Shown: positions 24,726-33,415 of the stretch, piece after piece
Position numbering within the stretch: position 1 is the stretch's first letter
How the letters are laid out: every line of letters starts with the position of its first letter
From: Terriglobia bacterium
GTDB lineage: Bacteria; Acidobacteriota; Terriglobia; Acidiferrales; UBA7541
NCBI GenBank assembly: GCA_020073585.1
Contig: JAIQEV010000007.1
Span: forward strand, 30,501-94,500
DNA: 64,000 nt
Direction of reading: 5' to 3'
Translations under genes and position numbers: made by a program
The notes under the pieces: model-generated
Told to the model about the DNA's origin: nothing
Database searches by the model: none
Seen by the model: the letters and a program-made list of their open reading frames with translations, nothing else

Positions 24726-26057
24726 ATGAGAACAGACGAATATTTCGATCTGGAAATCGAAACCATGACCCCTGCAACGTTGAGGTTGCTGCAGGAGATC
24801 AAGCTCGCCAAGCAACTCGACTATCTGTATGCCCGGTCGCCCTTCTACCGCGATAAATTCGCCGCTGCTTGGATTCGCCGCGAAGATTTTCGAACCCTCG
24901 GGGATCTGGCGCGCTTTCCTTTTACCACCAAGGAGGAGTTGCGCGAAAGCCAGGCCGCCTGCCCGCCCCTGGGGAGCCACATGGCCGCGGACATGGCGGA
25001 TGTCATCCGCCTGCACGCCTCCACGGGTACCACGGGACGCCCCAGCTTCGTCGGCGTCACCCGCCGGGATGCCCAGGTCTGGACGCACGTCACCGCCCGC
25101 TCGTTTTACGCCCAGGGCATCCGGCCTTCCGACATCGTCATTCACGCTGCGGGCCTGACCATGTTCGCCGGCGGCTTGCCCTCCAAGGACGCCATGGAGA
25201 TGATCGGCGCGGCCTTCGTTCCCGTGGGCACCGGCGCCTCCGAAAAAGTCGTGCTATTCGCGAAAGCCCTGCGCGCCAATGCCATTCATTGCACGCCCTC
25301 CTACGCCATCTACCTCGCCGATTACGTGCGCCGCGAGGCCAAGATGGATCCGCGGGAGCTGGCCATTGCCAAGCTGGTCTGCGGCGCGGAACCCGGCGCC
25401 GGCATCCCTTCGGTCCGCGCCAAGATGACCGAGGAATGGGGCGCGCGCGTGACCGAAGGCCTGGGGAACGCCGATATGGCCCCCATCATCTTCGCCGAAT
25501 GCCGCGAGCAATCCGGCATGCACTACAACGGGTACGAGTACGTGTACATCGAGATCATCGACCCCGAGAGCGGGGAAGTGCTGCCCATCGAAACCGGGGT
25601 TTCCGGGGAGCTTGTCTACACCAGCCTGGATCGCGAATGCGTTCCCCTGCTGAGGTTCCGCACCCGGGACCGCGTTTCCATTCTGGCGACCTCCTGCAAG
25701 TGCGGACGAACCGGATTTAAGATGCGCTGCATCGGCCGCACCGACGATATGCTCATCGTTCTGGGCGTCAATATCTTCCCCTCGGCGGTGCGTGATGTCG
25801 TCTCCAGCTTCTACCCGCAGACCACCGGAGAAGTGCAGATCCTTCTGGATGAGCCTGGGCCGGGCGTGAAGCCGCCGTTAGAGGTGGCGGCGGAATACGG
25901 CAGCGGCACGCAGGACCTGCCGGCGCTGCGGAAGAAAATCGAGGAAAAGATCAAGGCCGTGCTCTCCGTTTCCGCGGCCGTGCAGCTTGTGCCCCCGGGG
26001 ACGCTGCCCCGTTTTGAGATGAAAGGCCAGTTGATCAAGAAGCTCTACGAGAAGTAA
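24726..26057 (+). CDS. AMP-forming acyl/aryl-CoA ligase (phenylacetate-CoA ligase-like)
   Basis: 443 residues, the compact PaaK-type adenylate-forming ligase. The phosphate-binding loop is ASTGTTGRPSFVGVTRRD, the second core motif includes EGLGNADMAPI, the Asp/Arg hinge is RFRTRDRVS, and the C-terminal domain contains GRTDDMLIVLGVNIFPSAV. It activates an aromatic or aryl-acyl acid to its CoA thioester. I begin at ATG 24726, whose product starts like PaaK proteins; an in-frame extension back into the preceding gene has no family sequence. In the pathway proposed here it plays the role of benzoylacetate-CoA ligase, acting on 4-hydroxybenzoylacetate; that substrate is inferred from the neighbours. 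Confidence 0.88.
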   Translation: MRTDEYFDLEIETMTPATLRLLQEIKLAKQLDYLYARSPFYRDKFAAAWIRREDFRTLGDLARFPFTTKEELRESQAACPPLGSHMAADMADVIRLHASTGTTGRPSFVGVTRRDAQVWTHVTARSFYAQGIRPSDIVIHAAGLTMFAGGLPSKDAMEMIGAAFVPVGTGASEKVVLFAKALRANAIHCTPSYAIYLADYVRREAKMDPRELAIAKLVCGAEPGAGIPSVRAKMTEEWGARVTEGLGNADMAPIIFAECREQSGMHYNGYEYVYIEIIDPESGEVLPIETGVSGELVYTSLDRECVPLLRFRTRDRVSILATSCKCGRTGFKMRCIGRTDDMLIVLGVNIFPSAVRDVVSSFYPQTTGEVQILLDEPGPGVKPPLEVAAEYGSGTQDLPALRKKIEEKIKAVLSVSAAVQLVPPGTLPRFEMKGQLIKKLYEK

Positions 26058-26077
26058 GAGAGAAGTCGAGGCCATCC

Positions 26078-26758
26078 ATGGCAATGCTGATAGCCAAGCC
26101 GCAGCCGCTCAAGATCGATCTCCGGAAGGCGGCCGTCGTCGTCGTGGACATGCAGAATGCCTTCGCCGCCAAGGGCGGCATGCTGGATATCGCCGGCGTG
26201 GATATTTCCGGTGCCGCCCAAGTGGTGCGCACGATTCGCGGTATGCTGGATGCCGCGCGCCGCGCGGGCCTTCCCGTGGTGCACCTGCAAATGGGGTACA
26301 AGCCCGATCTCAGCAACAGCGGCGGGCCGGCTTCCCCCAATTGGCACAAGGAACTGGCCATGCATCTCATGACCTGCAGGCCGGAGCTGAAAGGCAAGCT
26401 GCTGACCGAAGGAACCTGGGACTTTGCCATTGTGGAAGAACTCCAGCCGCAGCCGGAAGATCTCGTGGTGGTGAAGACGCGTTACAGCGGGTTCCAGGGC
26501 ACGACCCTGGATTCCCAGTTGCGCATGCGCGGCATCCAGTATCTGTTCATCACCGGCATCGCCACCAACGTCTGCGTGGAATCCACCCTGCGCCATGCCT
26601 ATTTCCTGGACTACTGGCCGATCCTGATCGCCGACGGCGCCATGCAGGCGGGGCCGCCGGCCCTTCAGGACGCCACGGTTTTCAACGTCGAGAATTTTTT
26701 CGGTTGGACGATGCAGTCGCAAAACTTTCTGGCGGCAGTCAAATCATTGAACTCCTGA
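26078..26758 (+). CDS. Isochorismatase-fold cysteine hydrolase
   Basis: 226 residues with the complete catalytic triad of the family: Asp in AVVVVDMQNAF, Lys in VVVKTRYSGF and Cys in GIATNVCVESTLRHA. Relatives hydrolyse isochorismate, nicotinamide, biuret or N-carbamoylsarcosine. The last is worth noting because the following genes are hydantoinase-like, but the rest of the operon points to aromatic ketone breakdown, so its substrate is open. It lies 20 bases after the ligase and 7 before the next gene, clearly in the operon. Confidence 0.85.
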   Translation: MAMLIAKPQPLKIDLRKAAVVVVDMQNAFAAKGGMLDIAGVDISGAAQVVRTIRGMLDAARRAGLPVVHLQMGYKPDLSNSGGPASPNWHKELAMHLMTCRPELKGKLLTEGTWDFAIVEELQPQPEDLVVVKTRYSGFQGTTLDSQLRMRGIQYLFITGIATNVCVESTLRHAYFLDYWPILIADGAMQAGPPALQDATVFNVENFFGWTMQSQNFLAAVKSLNS

Positions 26759-26765
26759 GGGCCCT

Positions 26766-28763
26766 GTGCTGACCGTAGACATTGATATCGGCGGAACGTT
26801 AACCGACGGGATTTTCAGCGACGGCCGGAAGGTCGTCTGCGCCAAGGTGGACACCACCCCCCACGACCTGACTATCTGCCTGTTCGACTGCCTGACGCAG
26901 GGCGCCACGCAACTGGGCTACTCCGACGTGGATCTGTTTCTGGAAAACGTCGAGCTCATTCGCTGGTCCACGACCATCACTTCCAACGTCCTCGCGGAAT
27001 TGCGCGGCCCGCGCATCGGCCTGCTTATCTCGCGGGGCCACGAAAAGGACCTGTACGGCAAGGAGCCGCGCAGCATCGTCCTCGGCCGCATTCTTTCCGA
27101 GCGCGATGTCACCGGGATCAATGGGGACAGCAGCGAGACGGAGATCATGAACGCCGTGCGCACCCTGCTCGAGAGCGGCGCGCGCCGCATTTGCGTCAGC
27201 CTCCGGGACGCCCATCTCCATCCCGAACAGGAAATCCGCATCAAGCGCATCGTCGACCAGCAGTACCCGGACCATTTCCTCGGCTCCGTCCCGGTTCTTG
27301 CCGGCAGCGATATCTCCAAGAGTTCCGACGCCATGACCCGCACCTACTGCGCCCTGATCAATGCCTATACGCACGGCGCGCTGGCGGCTACGCTCTTCAA
27401 GGCCGAGGACGATCTGCGCGAGGTCCATCGCTATCCCGGCACGTTCCTCGTCAGCCACATCAACGGCGGCGTCTCCGGCATCGCCAAGACCAAGGCCATT
27501 GATACCATCGAATCAGGCCCCATCCTGGGCATCCACGGCAGCGCACACCTGGCCAGAGTCTACAAAGTGAACGAGGTGGTGGCCCTGGACGTCGGCGGCA
27601 CCACGGCTAAAGTCAGCGTCCTGCGCAATACCGCTCCTCTGCTGCGCAAGCCCTCGGATTTCTTCGGCATCCCCGTCGAGATCTCCTTGCCCTACCTGCG
27701 CTCGATTGCCCTGGGCGGCGGGAGCGTGGTGAAAGCCGGCGCAAAAGGACAGCCGCCGGAAATTTCCCTGGGGCCCGAAAGCATGGGCTCCTATCCGGGC
27801 CCCGCGTGCTATGGCTTGGGCGGTGAACAGCCCACGCTCACGGATGCCTTCGTCGCCGCCGGGCTCATCAACCCGGACTACTTCCTCGGCGGCAGCAAGC
27901 CCATCAGCCTGGAGACCGCGCGCCAGACCATTCAGCAGCGCGTCGCCGAGCCCTTGCGGAAATCGGTCGAGGAGGCTTCCCGCGCCATCATCGAACGCGC
28001 CTTCGCGCTTGTCGCCGGCACCATCGCGCACACCAGCGCCGAGCTGCAACAGGATCTTTCCCGGCACACCCTGTTTGCTTACGGCGGAAACGGCGGCCTG
28101 ATCGCCTGCGGCGTCGCCGAGCAGGCCGGGCTGAAGGAAGTTTTTTTCTTCAACCTGGGGCCCGTCTTCAGCGCCTTTGGCTCTTCGGTCTCGGACATCT
28201 CCCACGTCTACGAGCGATCCCTGCATCTGACCTCGCTCGGCGACGCCGAACTGCAACGTCTCAGTGATGCCCTCCTGGACAGCAAAGCCGAGGGCACGCG
28301 CGATCTTCTGGGAGAAGGCATCAAGCCCGACGGTATCGAGTACGCGATCGAGCTGGAAGTTTCGCGCAACGGTCAGCCCTCGGCTGCCGTACCCTGCCCG
28401 GCGGACGCTTTCCGGAGCGCGCAGCAACTGAAAGCGTTTTTGGAGAAAACGCTCGGCGGCGGCAGGGAAGCGTTTGTCGTCGATCTCCTCCGCGTGCAGA
28501 TCAAGAAGGCCATGCCCAAGCCGTCGCTCGCCGCAAAGCCGCTGCAGGGTGCCGATTCCTCGCACGCCAGCAAGGGCCGGCGGCAAGTCGCCTGGGGCAG
28601 CACCACGGGAGAAGCGCAGCTCTACCGCTGGGAAGATCTGCAGCCCGGCAATCGCGTCGAGGGATGCGCCGTGCTGGAAGGCGCGAACAGCACCTATTTC
28701 GTTCCCGAAGGCTGGACGCTGCTCATGGATCACTACGGAAACGCAAAGCTGACGCGGTGCTAG
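26766..28763 (+). CDS. HyuA-type (hydantoinase/oxoprolinase) subunit, acetophenone-carboxylase alpha-like
   Basis: 665 residues (about 71 kDa) of the hydantoinase A/oxoprolinase family, which has an actin-like ATP-binding fold. The phosphate loops are DIDIGGTLTDGIFSD at the N-terminus and ALDVGGTTAKVSVL near residue 277; GPACYGLGGEQPTLTDAFV is the family core. It probably phosphorylates the substrate or bicarbonate as one of the two ATP-using subunits of an acetone/acetophenone-carboxylase-type enzyme. It starts at GTG 26766. Together with the next four genes it reproduces the order and approximate masses reported for acetophenone carboxylase (70, 15, a second large HyuA-like, 75 and 34 kDa). 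Confidence 0.85.
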   Translation: MLTVDIDIGGTLTDGIFSDGRKVVCAKVDTTPHDLTICLFDCLTQGATQLGYSDVDLFLENVELIRWSTTITSNVLAELRGPRIGLLISRGHEKDLYGKEPRSIVLGRILSERDVTGINGDSSETEIMNAVRTLLESGARRICVSLRDAHLHPEQEIRIKRIVDQQYPDHFLGSVPVLAGSDISKSSDAMTRTYCALINAYTHGALAATLFKAEDDLREVHRYPGTFLVSHINGGVSGIAKTKAIDTIESGPILGIHGSAHLARVYKVNEVVALDVGGTTAKVSVLRNTAPLLRKPSDFFGIPVEISLPYLRSIALGGGSVVKAGAKGQPPEISLGPESMGSYPGPACYGLGGEQPTLTDAFVAAGLINPDYFLGGSKPISLETARQTIQQRVAEPLRKSVEEASRAIIERAFALVAGTIAHTSAELQQDLSRHTLFAYGGNGGLIACGVAEQAGLKEVFFFNLGPVFSAFGSSVSDISHVYERSLHLTSLGDAELQRLSDALLDSKAEGTRDLLGEGIKPDGIEYAIELEVSRNGQPSAAVPCPADAFRSAQQLKAFLEKTLGGGREAFVVDLLRVQIKKAMPKPSLAAKPLQGADSSHASKGRRQVAWGSTTGEAQLYRWEDLQPGNRVEGCAVLEGANSTYFVPEGWTLLMDHYGNAKLTRC

Positions 28764-28812
28764 AACGACATTCCGCACCGCGGGAATGCGCAGATCGGGC
28801 AAGGGGAGAGCA

Positions 28813-29199
28813 ATGGCATCCGAACAACCAAGCCGCATCCGGGTCACCGAGTACCTCGACCTGGATATTGACCGGGAAAAGTGGCTGTGTAACCGCTGCA
28901 ATTTCGAGATTGGTCCGGCCCGCGAATCCTACAAGAAGGGCTGCCTGCTCCACGACCGAGATCCCCGCGAGGTTCATCCGCCACTGGTTTCCGGCGATTT
29001 CAGTTTTTCCCCGGACCCCCTGTGGGTCCGCATTGTCGAGTTTTACTGCCCCGGCTGCGGCGCGCAGGTGGAGACGGAATACCTGCCCCCGGGACATCCC
29101 CTCACCTGGGACATCGAAATCGATCTGGACAGCTTGAAGGAAAGATTGCGCGCCGGCGAATTCAAGATTCGTAAGCAGCGACTCGAGGTCTCCGAATGA
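28813..29199 (+). CDS. Small zinc-ribbon subunit, acetone/acetophenone carboxylase gamma/alpha-prime-like
   Basis: 128 residues (about 15 kDa). Two CxxC knuckles, CNRCNFEIG and CPGCGAQVE, form a zinc ribbon as in the small subunit of acetone carboxylase (AcxC) and ApcB of acetophenone carboxylase; the motif WDIEIDL near the C-terminus also fits. This subunit is absent from plain hydantoinases and oxoprolinases, so it is the best single argument that the surrounding HyuA/HyuB genes are a carboxylase. I start at ATG 28813 (AGGGGAG upstream). Its stop overlaps the next ATG (29196-29199). Confidence 0.85.
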   Translation: MASEQPSRIRVTEYLDLDIDREKWLCNRCNFEIGPARESYKKGCLLHDRDPREVHPPLVSGDFSFSPDPLWVRIVEFYCPGCGAQVETEYLPPGHPLTWDIEIDLDSLKERLRAGEFKIRKQRLEVSE

Positions 29200-31325
29200 A
29201 CTCCATTGATATCGACGTGGGCGGCACCTTCACGGACCTGGTCCTCAACTACGAGGGCAAGAGCCTCATCAAAAAGGTTCCCACGACCCCCTACGACCTC
29301 TCCGTCTGCTTTTCGAAGGTCATCGAAGAGGGCGCGGCCTCCCTGGGCCTCAAAATCGAGGAGTTGCTTCCCGGGATCGACATGATCCGCTACTCGACGA
29401 CGATCGCGTTGAATCGCCTGATCGAGAAAAAAGGTCCCCGCCTCGGCCTGATTACCACCGAAGGCCACGAAGACGTGGTCCTCATCGGACGCGGCGCGCA
29501 GTGGATCGACGGAACCCGCGTGGCCGAACGCAGAAACCTGGCCATTCAGAAAAAACCGGACCCGCTCATCCCCCGCGACCGCATCGTCGGCGTGAAGGAG
29601 CGCATCGACTCCCGCGGCAATATCATCCGCCCTCTCGACGAGGATGACGTGCGCGCCAAGGTGCGTTCCCTGGTAAGCAAGGGCGTGCGCGGTTTCGTGG
29701 TCTCCCTTCTCTGGGGCTTTTTGAACCCCATCCATGAGAAGCGCATCAAGGAGATCATCCGCGACGAGTACAAGGAATTTCACATCGGCTATCTTCCCGT
29801 CGTGCTCGGCGGCCAGGTGGTCGGTAAGCTCGGCGAGTACGAGCGCACGCTCGCCGCGATCCTGGACGCCTACCTGCAGCGCTCCATGCAGATCGAGCTC
29901 TCCGCGATGTGGGACAAGCTGCGCGACCGCGGCTATAAGAAGCCCCTGCTCATGATCCAGAGCTCCGGGGGCATCGCCGAGGTCTTCCGCACCGCCGCCA
30001 GCCGCACCTTCAACAGCGGCCCCGTCTCCGGCCTCATGGGCGCGCATCACGTGGCCAAGTCTCTCGGCTACAAGAACGTCGTCATGACCGACATGGGCGG
30101 CACCAGCTTCGACGTCGGTCTCGTCGTCAAGGACAGCGTCCGCAGCTACGACTTCCGCCCCATCATCGATCGCTGGATGGTCGGCATCACCATGATCAAG
30201 ACCCTCTCCATCGGCGCCGGCGGCGGCTCCATCGCCTGGCTCAACAAGCTGCTGCAGAACCAGCTCCAGGTGGGCCCCAAGAGCGCCGGCTCCATGCCCG
30301 GGCCGGCCTGCTTCAATCTCGGCGGCACCGAGCCGACGGTCACCGATGCCGATGTCGTGCTCGGCTATCTCAATCCCGACTTCTATTACGGCGGCAAGCT
30401 GCGCCTCGTCAAGGAGCGCTCCATCCAGGCCATCCGCGACAAAATCGCCAAGCCTCTCGGCATCGATGTCGAACAGGGCGCCCAGATCATCCGCAAGATC
30501 GTCAACGGCAACATGGCCTCGGCGATCATGAAGGAAGTCCACCTGCGCGGCTACAGCCCCGAGGAATTCATTCTTTTCGTCGGTGGCGGCGCGGGCGCCA
30601 CGCATGTGGAAGGGTATATGGCCGATGTGCCCAAGGCCGTCACCTTTTCCTTCTCTCCGGTCTTCTGCGCGTTCGGCTCGTCCACCATGGACATCATGCA
30701 CGTCTACGAGGCTTCGAAGAAGATTACCCTGATGGAGCCGCGCACGCAGAAACTCGCCGAAGAGTTCACGGGCTTTAACCGCGCGGTCGAGATGCTGATC
30801 GAGCAGGCCAAGCGGGATCTCGTGGCCGACGGCCTCAATCCCGGAGATGCCGGCTTCGTCCTCGAGCTGGACATGCTCTACGGCGGACAGTTCCACGTGA
30901 AACGCACGCTCTGTCCCCGGCTGTCCCTGCACGGCGCCGAGGACGTCCGCGCGATCTGCGACGCTTTCGAAAAGGAGTTCAGCGAAGCGTTCAGCCCGTT
31001 CGTCGTCAACCCCGAGGGCGGTGTCTTCATCGAGAGCTTCATCCTCAAGGCCATCGTTCCGACCAAGAAAGTGGAATTGCCCGTCATGCGCCTGGAAGGC
31101 CACGATCCCAGCGCCGCCCGCAAAGGCGAGCGCCCGGTCTATTGGACCGAGGCCAAGGGCTTTAAGACCACGCCGATCTATGCCTATGAATCGGTGCGTT
31201 CCGGTAATCTGATCGAAGGCCCCGCGGTGGTCGAAGGCGAATACACGACGCTCGTGGTCCCGCCTTCGATGCAGTTTTCCGTGGATGCACGGGGCCTCGG
31301 AATTCTGGAAAACCGGAAAGCCTAG
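29196..31325 (+). CDS. HyuA-type subunit, acetone/acetophenone carboxylase beta-like
   Basis: 709 residues (about 78 kDa), second HyuA-family protein of the operon. Phosphate loops are SIDIDVGGTFTDLVL at the N-terminus and VMTDMGGTSFDVGLVV about residue 285; IGAGGGSIAWLNKLL and GPACFNLGGTEPTVTDADVV are family blocks. It differs strongly from the first HyuA (26766-28763), consistent with two distinct ATP sites, one for bicarbonate and one for the enol of the ketone, as proposed for acetophenone carboxylase. Coupled to the preceding zinc-ribbon gene by a 4-base overlap. Confidence 0.87.
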   Translation: MNSIDIDVGGTFTDLVLNYEGKSLIKKVPTTPYDLSVCFSKVIEEGAASLGLKIEELLPGIDMIRYSTTIALNRLIEKKGPRLGLITTEGHEDVVLIGRGAQWIDGTRVAERRNLAIQKKPDPLIPRDRIVGVKERIDSRGNIIRPLDEDDVRAKVRSLVSKGVRGFVVSLLWGFLNPIHEKRIKEIIRDEYKEFHIGYLPVVLGGQVVGKLGEYERTLAAILDAYLQRSMQIELSAMWDKLRDRGYKKPLLMIQSSGGIAEVFRTAASRTFNSGPVSGLMGAHHVAKSLGYKNVVMTDMGGTSFDVGLVVKDSVRSYDFRPIIDRWMVGITMIKTLSIGAGGGSIAWLNKLLQNQLQVGPKSAGSMPGPACFNLGGTEPTVTDADVVLGYLNPDFYYGGKLRLVKERSIQAIRDKIAKPLGIDVEQGAQIIRKIVNGNMASAIMKEVHLRGYSPEEFILFVGGGAGATHVEGYMADVPKAVTFSFSPVFCAFGSSTMDIMHVYEASKKITLMEPRTQKLAEEFTGFNRAVEMLIEQAKRDLVADGLNPGDAGFVLELDMLYGGQFHVKRTLCPRLSLHGAEDVRAICDAFEKEFSEAFSPFVVNPEGGVFIESFILKAIVPTKKVELPVMRLEGHDPSAARKGERPVYWTEAKGFKTTPIYAYESVRSGNLIEGPAVVEGEYTTLVVPPSMQFSVDARGLGILENRKA

Positions 31326-31351
31326 ACGGCTCGGAGCGAGCAAGGAGAACC

Positions 31352-33412
31352 ATGCCCATACCTACGTTAGCGGAAAAACTTCAGTGGCTGAAGCCCGCCC
31401 CGGCCACGCCGCACGAGATCGAATGCGCCGCGAAGCTCCGCCAGGGCGACTACGAAATCGGCGTGCAGATCACCAACGACATTCTGGACGAAGCCATGGA
31501 GATCTTCGTCCGCTCCTCGCGCAGCTATTTCGGCGTCTCCGGCGACTCCATGGTGGCCATCTTCACGGCCGGCGGCGATCTGATCAACGCTTCCTGCGGC
31601 ACCTATCTGCACGCCATCATTCAGCCCATCGTCATCAAGTTCATCCTCAAGTATTACTCGGAAAATCCGGGCATTCACGATGGCGACATCTGGTACACCA
31701 ATGACGCCCTCTATGGCGGCATTCACAACCCCGACCAGGTGGCCTTGATGCCCGTCTTTCACGACGGCAAGCTTCTGGCCTGGGCTTCCGCCGCACTGCA
31801 CACCACCGAAACCGGCGCCATCGAGCCTGGCGGCATGCCGGTCAGCGCCAAGTCCCGCTTCGAGGAAGGCCTGAACCTTCCGCCCATCAAGATCGGAGAA
31901 AATTTCAAGCTGCGCAATGATTTCCTCGAATTTTACGCCGTCTACGGCCTCCGCGCCCCGGCCATGTTCATCTCCGACCTCCGCGCCCGTTGCACCACCA
32001 CCGATCGCGTCCGCGCCCGCTTGCTCGAACTGGTCGAAAAGCGCGGGCCGGACTACCTGGTGGGTTTGATCCGCAAGATGCAGGACACCGCCGAAGCCGG
32101 CGCACGCCAGAAGGTCAAATCTCTTCCGGACGGCAAGTTCCGCGCCGTGGTCTTCAATGACGCCATCGGCTGGACGCCCGCCCTCGTGCGCTCGTGTTTC
32201 CTCACCCTCACCAAGAAGGGTGAAAAGATCACTTTCGATTTTGCGGGTACTTCACCGGAAAATCCCTCCTCCTACAACGTGCACACGCAGGCCGTGGTCG
32301 GGCACATCGCAAATTTCATGTATGAGTACATCTTCCACGACCTCCCGATTTGCAGCTCCACCTTTGCCCCCATCGACTTCGAATTTCCGGAGGGCATCAT
32401 TCTCAACCCCGGCAAGCTGGCTGCTACCAGCTGTTGCGTCTTCATCGGCATGCAGGCGCGCAACGCCACGCACAACGCTTTCGCCAAGATGGTCTTTTCC
32501 AGCGAAAAGTTCTGGCACCAGGTGGCCGCCGCTCCCGGCAGCCAGCATACCTCGCAGATCTGCGCCGGTCTTTCGCAGTGGAACTTGGCCGTCTCCGACG
32601 TTCTTTCTTTCTCCTTGAATACCCAGGGCCAAGGCGGGCGCTCCGGAACCGACGGGATGGATTCCTACGGCTTCGCCTGGTGCGCGTTCGGCCGCGCGCC
32701 CGATTCCGAACAGGTCGAAAGCGAACTGCCCTTGTCGGTCATGCTCTCCCAGCACTGGCGGGATTCCTGCGGCCATGGCGTACATCGCGGCGGCTCCGGC
32801 GCCGTGCAGCAGTGGATGATCCACAAGATGCCGAACATGGTTTCCATGTGCATGGGGAACGGGAGCAAAGTGCCGATCGGCCAGCCTCTGTTCGGCGGAT
32901 ACGCTTCGTCGCCCATTCCGGGTATCAGCATCCGCAAAGCCGACCTGCTGAAACAGATGAAGGAAGGCAATCCCGATCTCGTGATGGATCACCGCACGAT
33001 CATCGAGAAAGGCACGATTCACGGCGATTGGAAATTTGAGCTCGTCGCCCGCACCCCCAAGGTCTATGAAGAGGGCGACTTGCTCTTCGGCTTCAGCGGC
33101 GGCGGCCCGGGCTATGGCGACCCCCTGGAACGTGATCCCGAATCCGTGATGGACGATCTGAAGAAAAAGATCATCTCGGACTGGACCGCGCAGAATATCT
33201 ACAAGATCGCCTATGATCCCGAGCGGCGAAAAGTGGACATCGAGAAGACCAGGCAGCAGCGCCAGGAGGAAAGAAAGGCCCGGCTGGCCCGCGGTAAATC
33301 CTACGACGACTTCCAGCAGGAGTGGGCCAAAAAGAGTCCGCCCAAGGAGGCGTTGCTTTATTACGGCACCTGGCCCGATGCCAAGCCCACGGGACCCGTC
33401 TTCCGGCCTTGA
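31352..33412 (+). CDS. HyuB-type subunit, acetone/acetophenone carboxylase catalytic-subunit-like
   Basis: 686 residues (about 76 kDa) of the hydantoinase B/oxoprolinase family. Landmarks include DGDIWYTNDALYGGIHNPDQ, DFAGTSPENPSSYNVHTQ and FSGGGPGYGDPLERDP. In acetone and acetophenone carboxylases this subunit holds the site where the enolate attacks CO2. The C-terminal 80 residues are highly charged (Lys/Arg/Gln-rich helix). GGAGAACC precedes ATG 31352. Sits directly between the second HyuA subunit and the UROD-fold gene. Confidence 0.87.
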   Translation: MPIPTLAEKLQWLKPAPATPHEIECAAKLRQGDYEIGVQITNDILDEAMEIFVRSSRSYFGVSGDSMVAIFTAGGDLINASCGTYLHAIIQPIVIKFILKYYSENPGIHDGDIWYTNDALYGGIHNPDQVALMPVFHDGKLLAWASAALHTTETGAIEPGGMPVSAKSRFEEGLNLPPIKIGENFKLRNDFLEFYAVYGLRAPAMFISDLRARCTTTDRVRARLLELVEKRGPDYLVGLIRKMQDTAEAGARQKVKSLPDGKFRAVVFNDAIGWTPALVRSCFLTLTKKGEKITFDFAGTSPENPSSYNVHTQAVVGHIANFMYEYIFHDLPICSSTFAPIDFEFPEGIILNPGKLAATSCCVFIGMQARNATHNAFAKMVFSSEKFWHQVAAAPGSQHTSQICAGLSQWNLAVSDVLSFSLNTQGQGGRSGTDGMDSYGFAWCAFGRAPDSEQVESELPLSVMLSQHWRDSCGHGVHRGGSGAVQQWMIHKMPNMVSMCMGNGSKVPIGQPLFGGYASSPIPGISIRKADLLKQMKEGNPDLVMDHRTIIEKGTIHGDWKFELVARTPKVYEEGDLLFGFSGGGPGYGDPLERDPESVMDDLKKKIISDWTAQNIYKIAYDPERRKVDIEKTRQQRQEERKARLARGKSYDDFQQEWAKKSPPKEALLYYGTWPDAKPTGPVFRP

Positions 33413-33415
33413 TCC

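Noticed and set aside
29043..31343. 766-codon minus-strand frame opposite the second HyuA gene
   Set aside because: Antisense shadow of a well-supported family member; the His/Asp/Leu-rich product matches nothing.
26078..33412. Creatinine/N-methylhydantoin pathway (isochorismatase-fold enzyme as N-carbamoylsarcosine amidase plus HyuA/HyuB)
   Set aside because: The extra HyuA, the zinc-ribbon subunit and the UROD-fold gene are not part of such pathways, and the flanking ligase, thiolase, thioesterase and pobA point to aromatic ketones. Kept only as a weak alternative.
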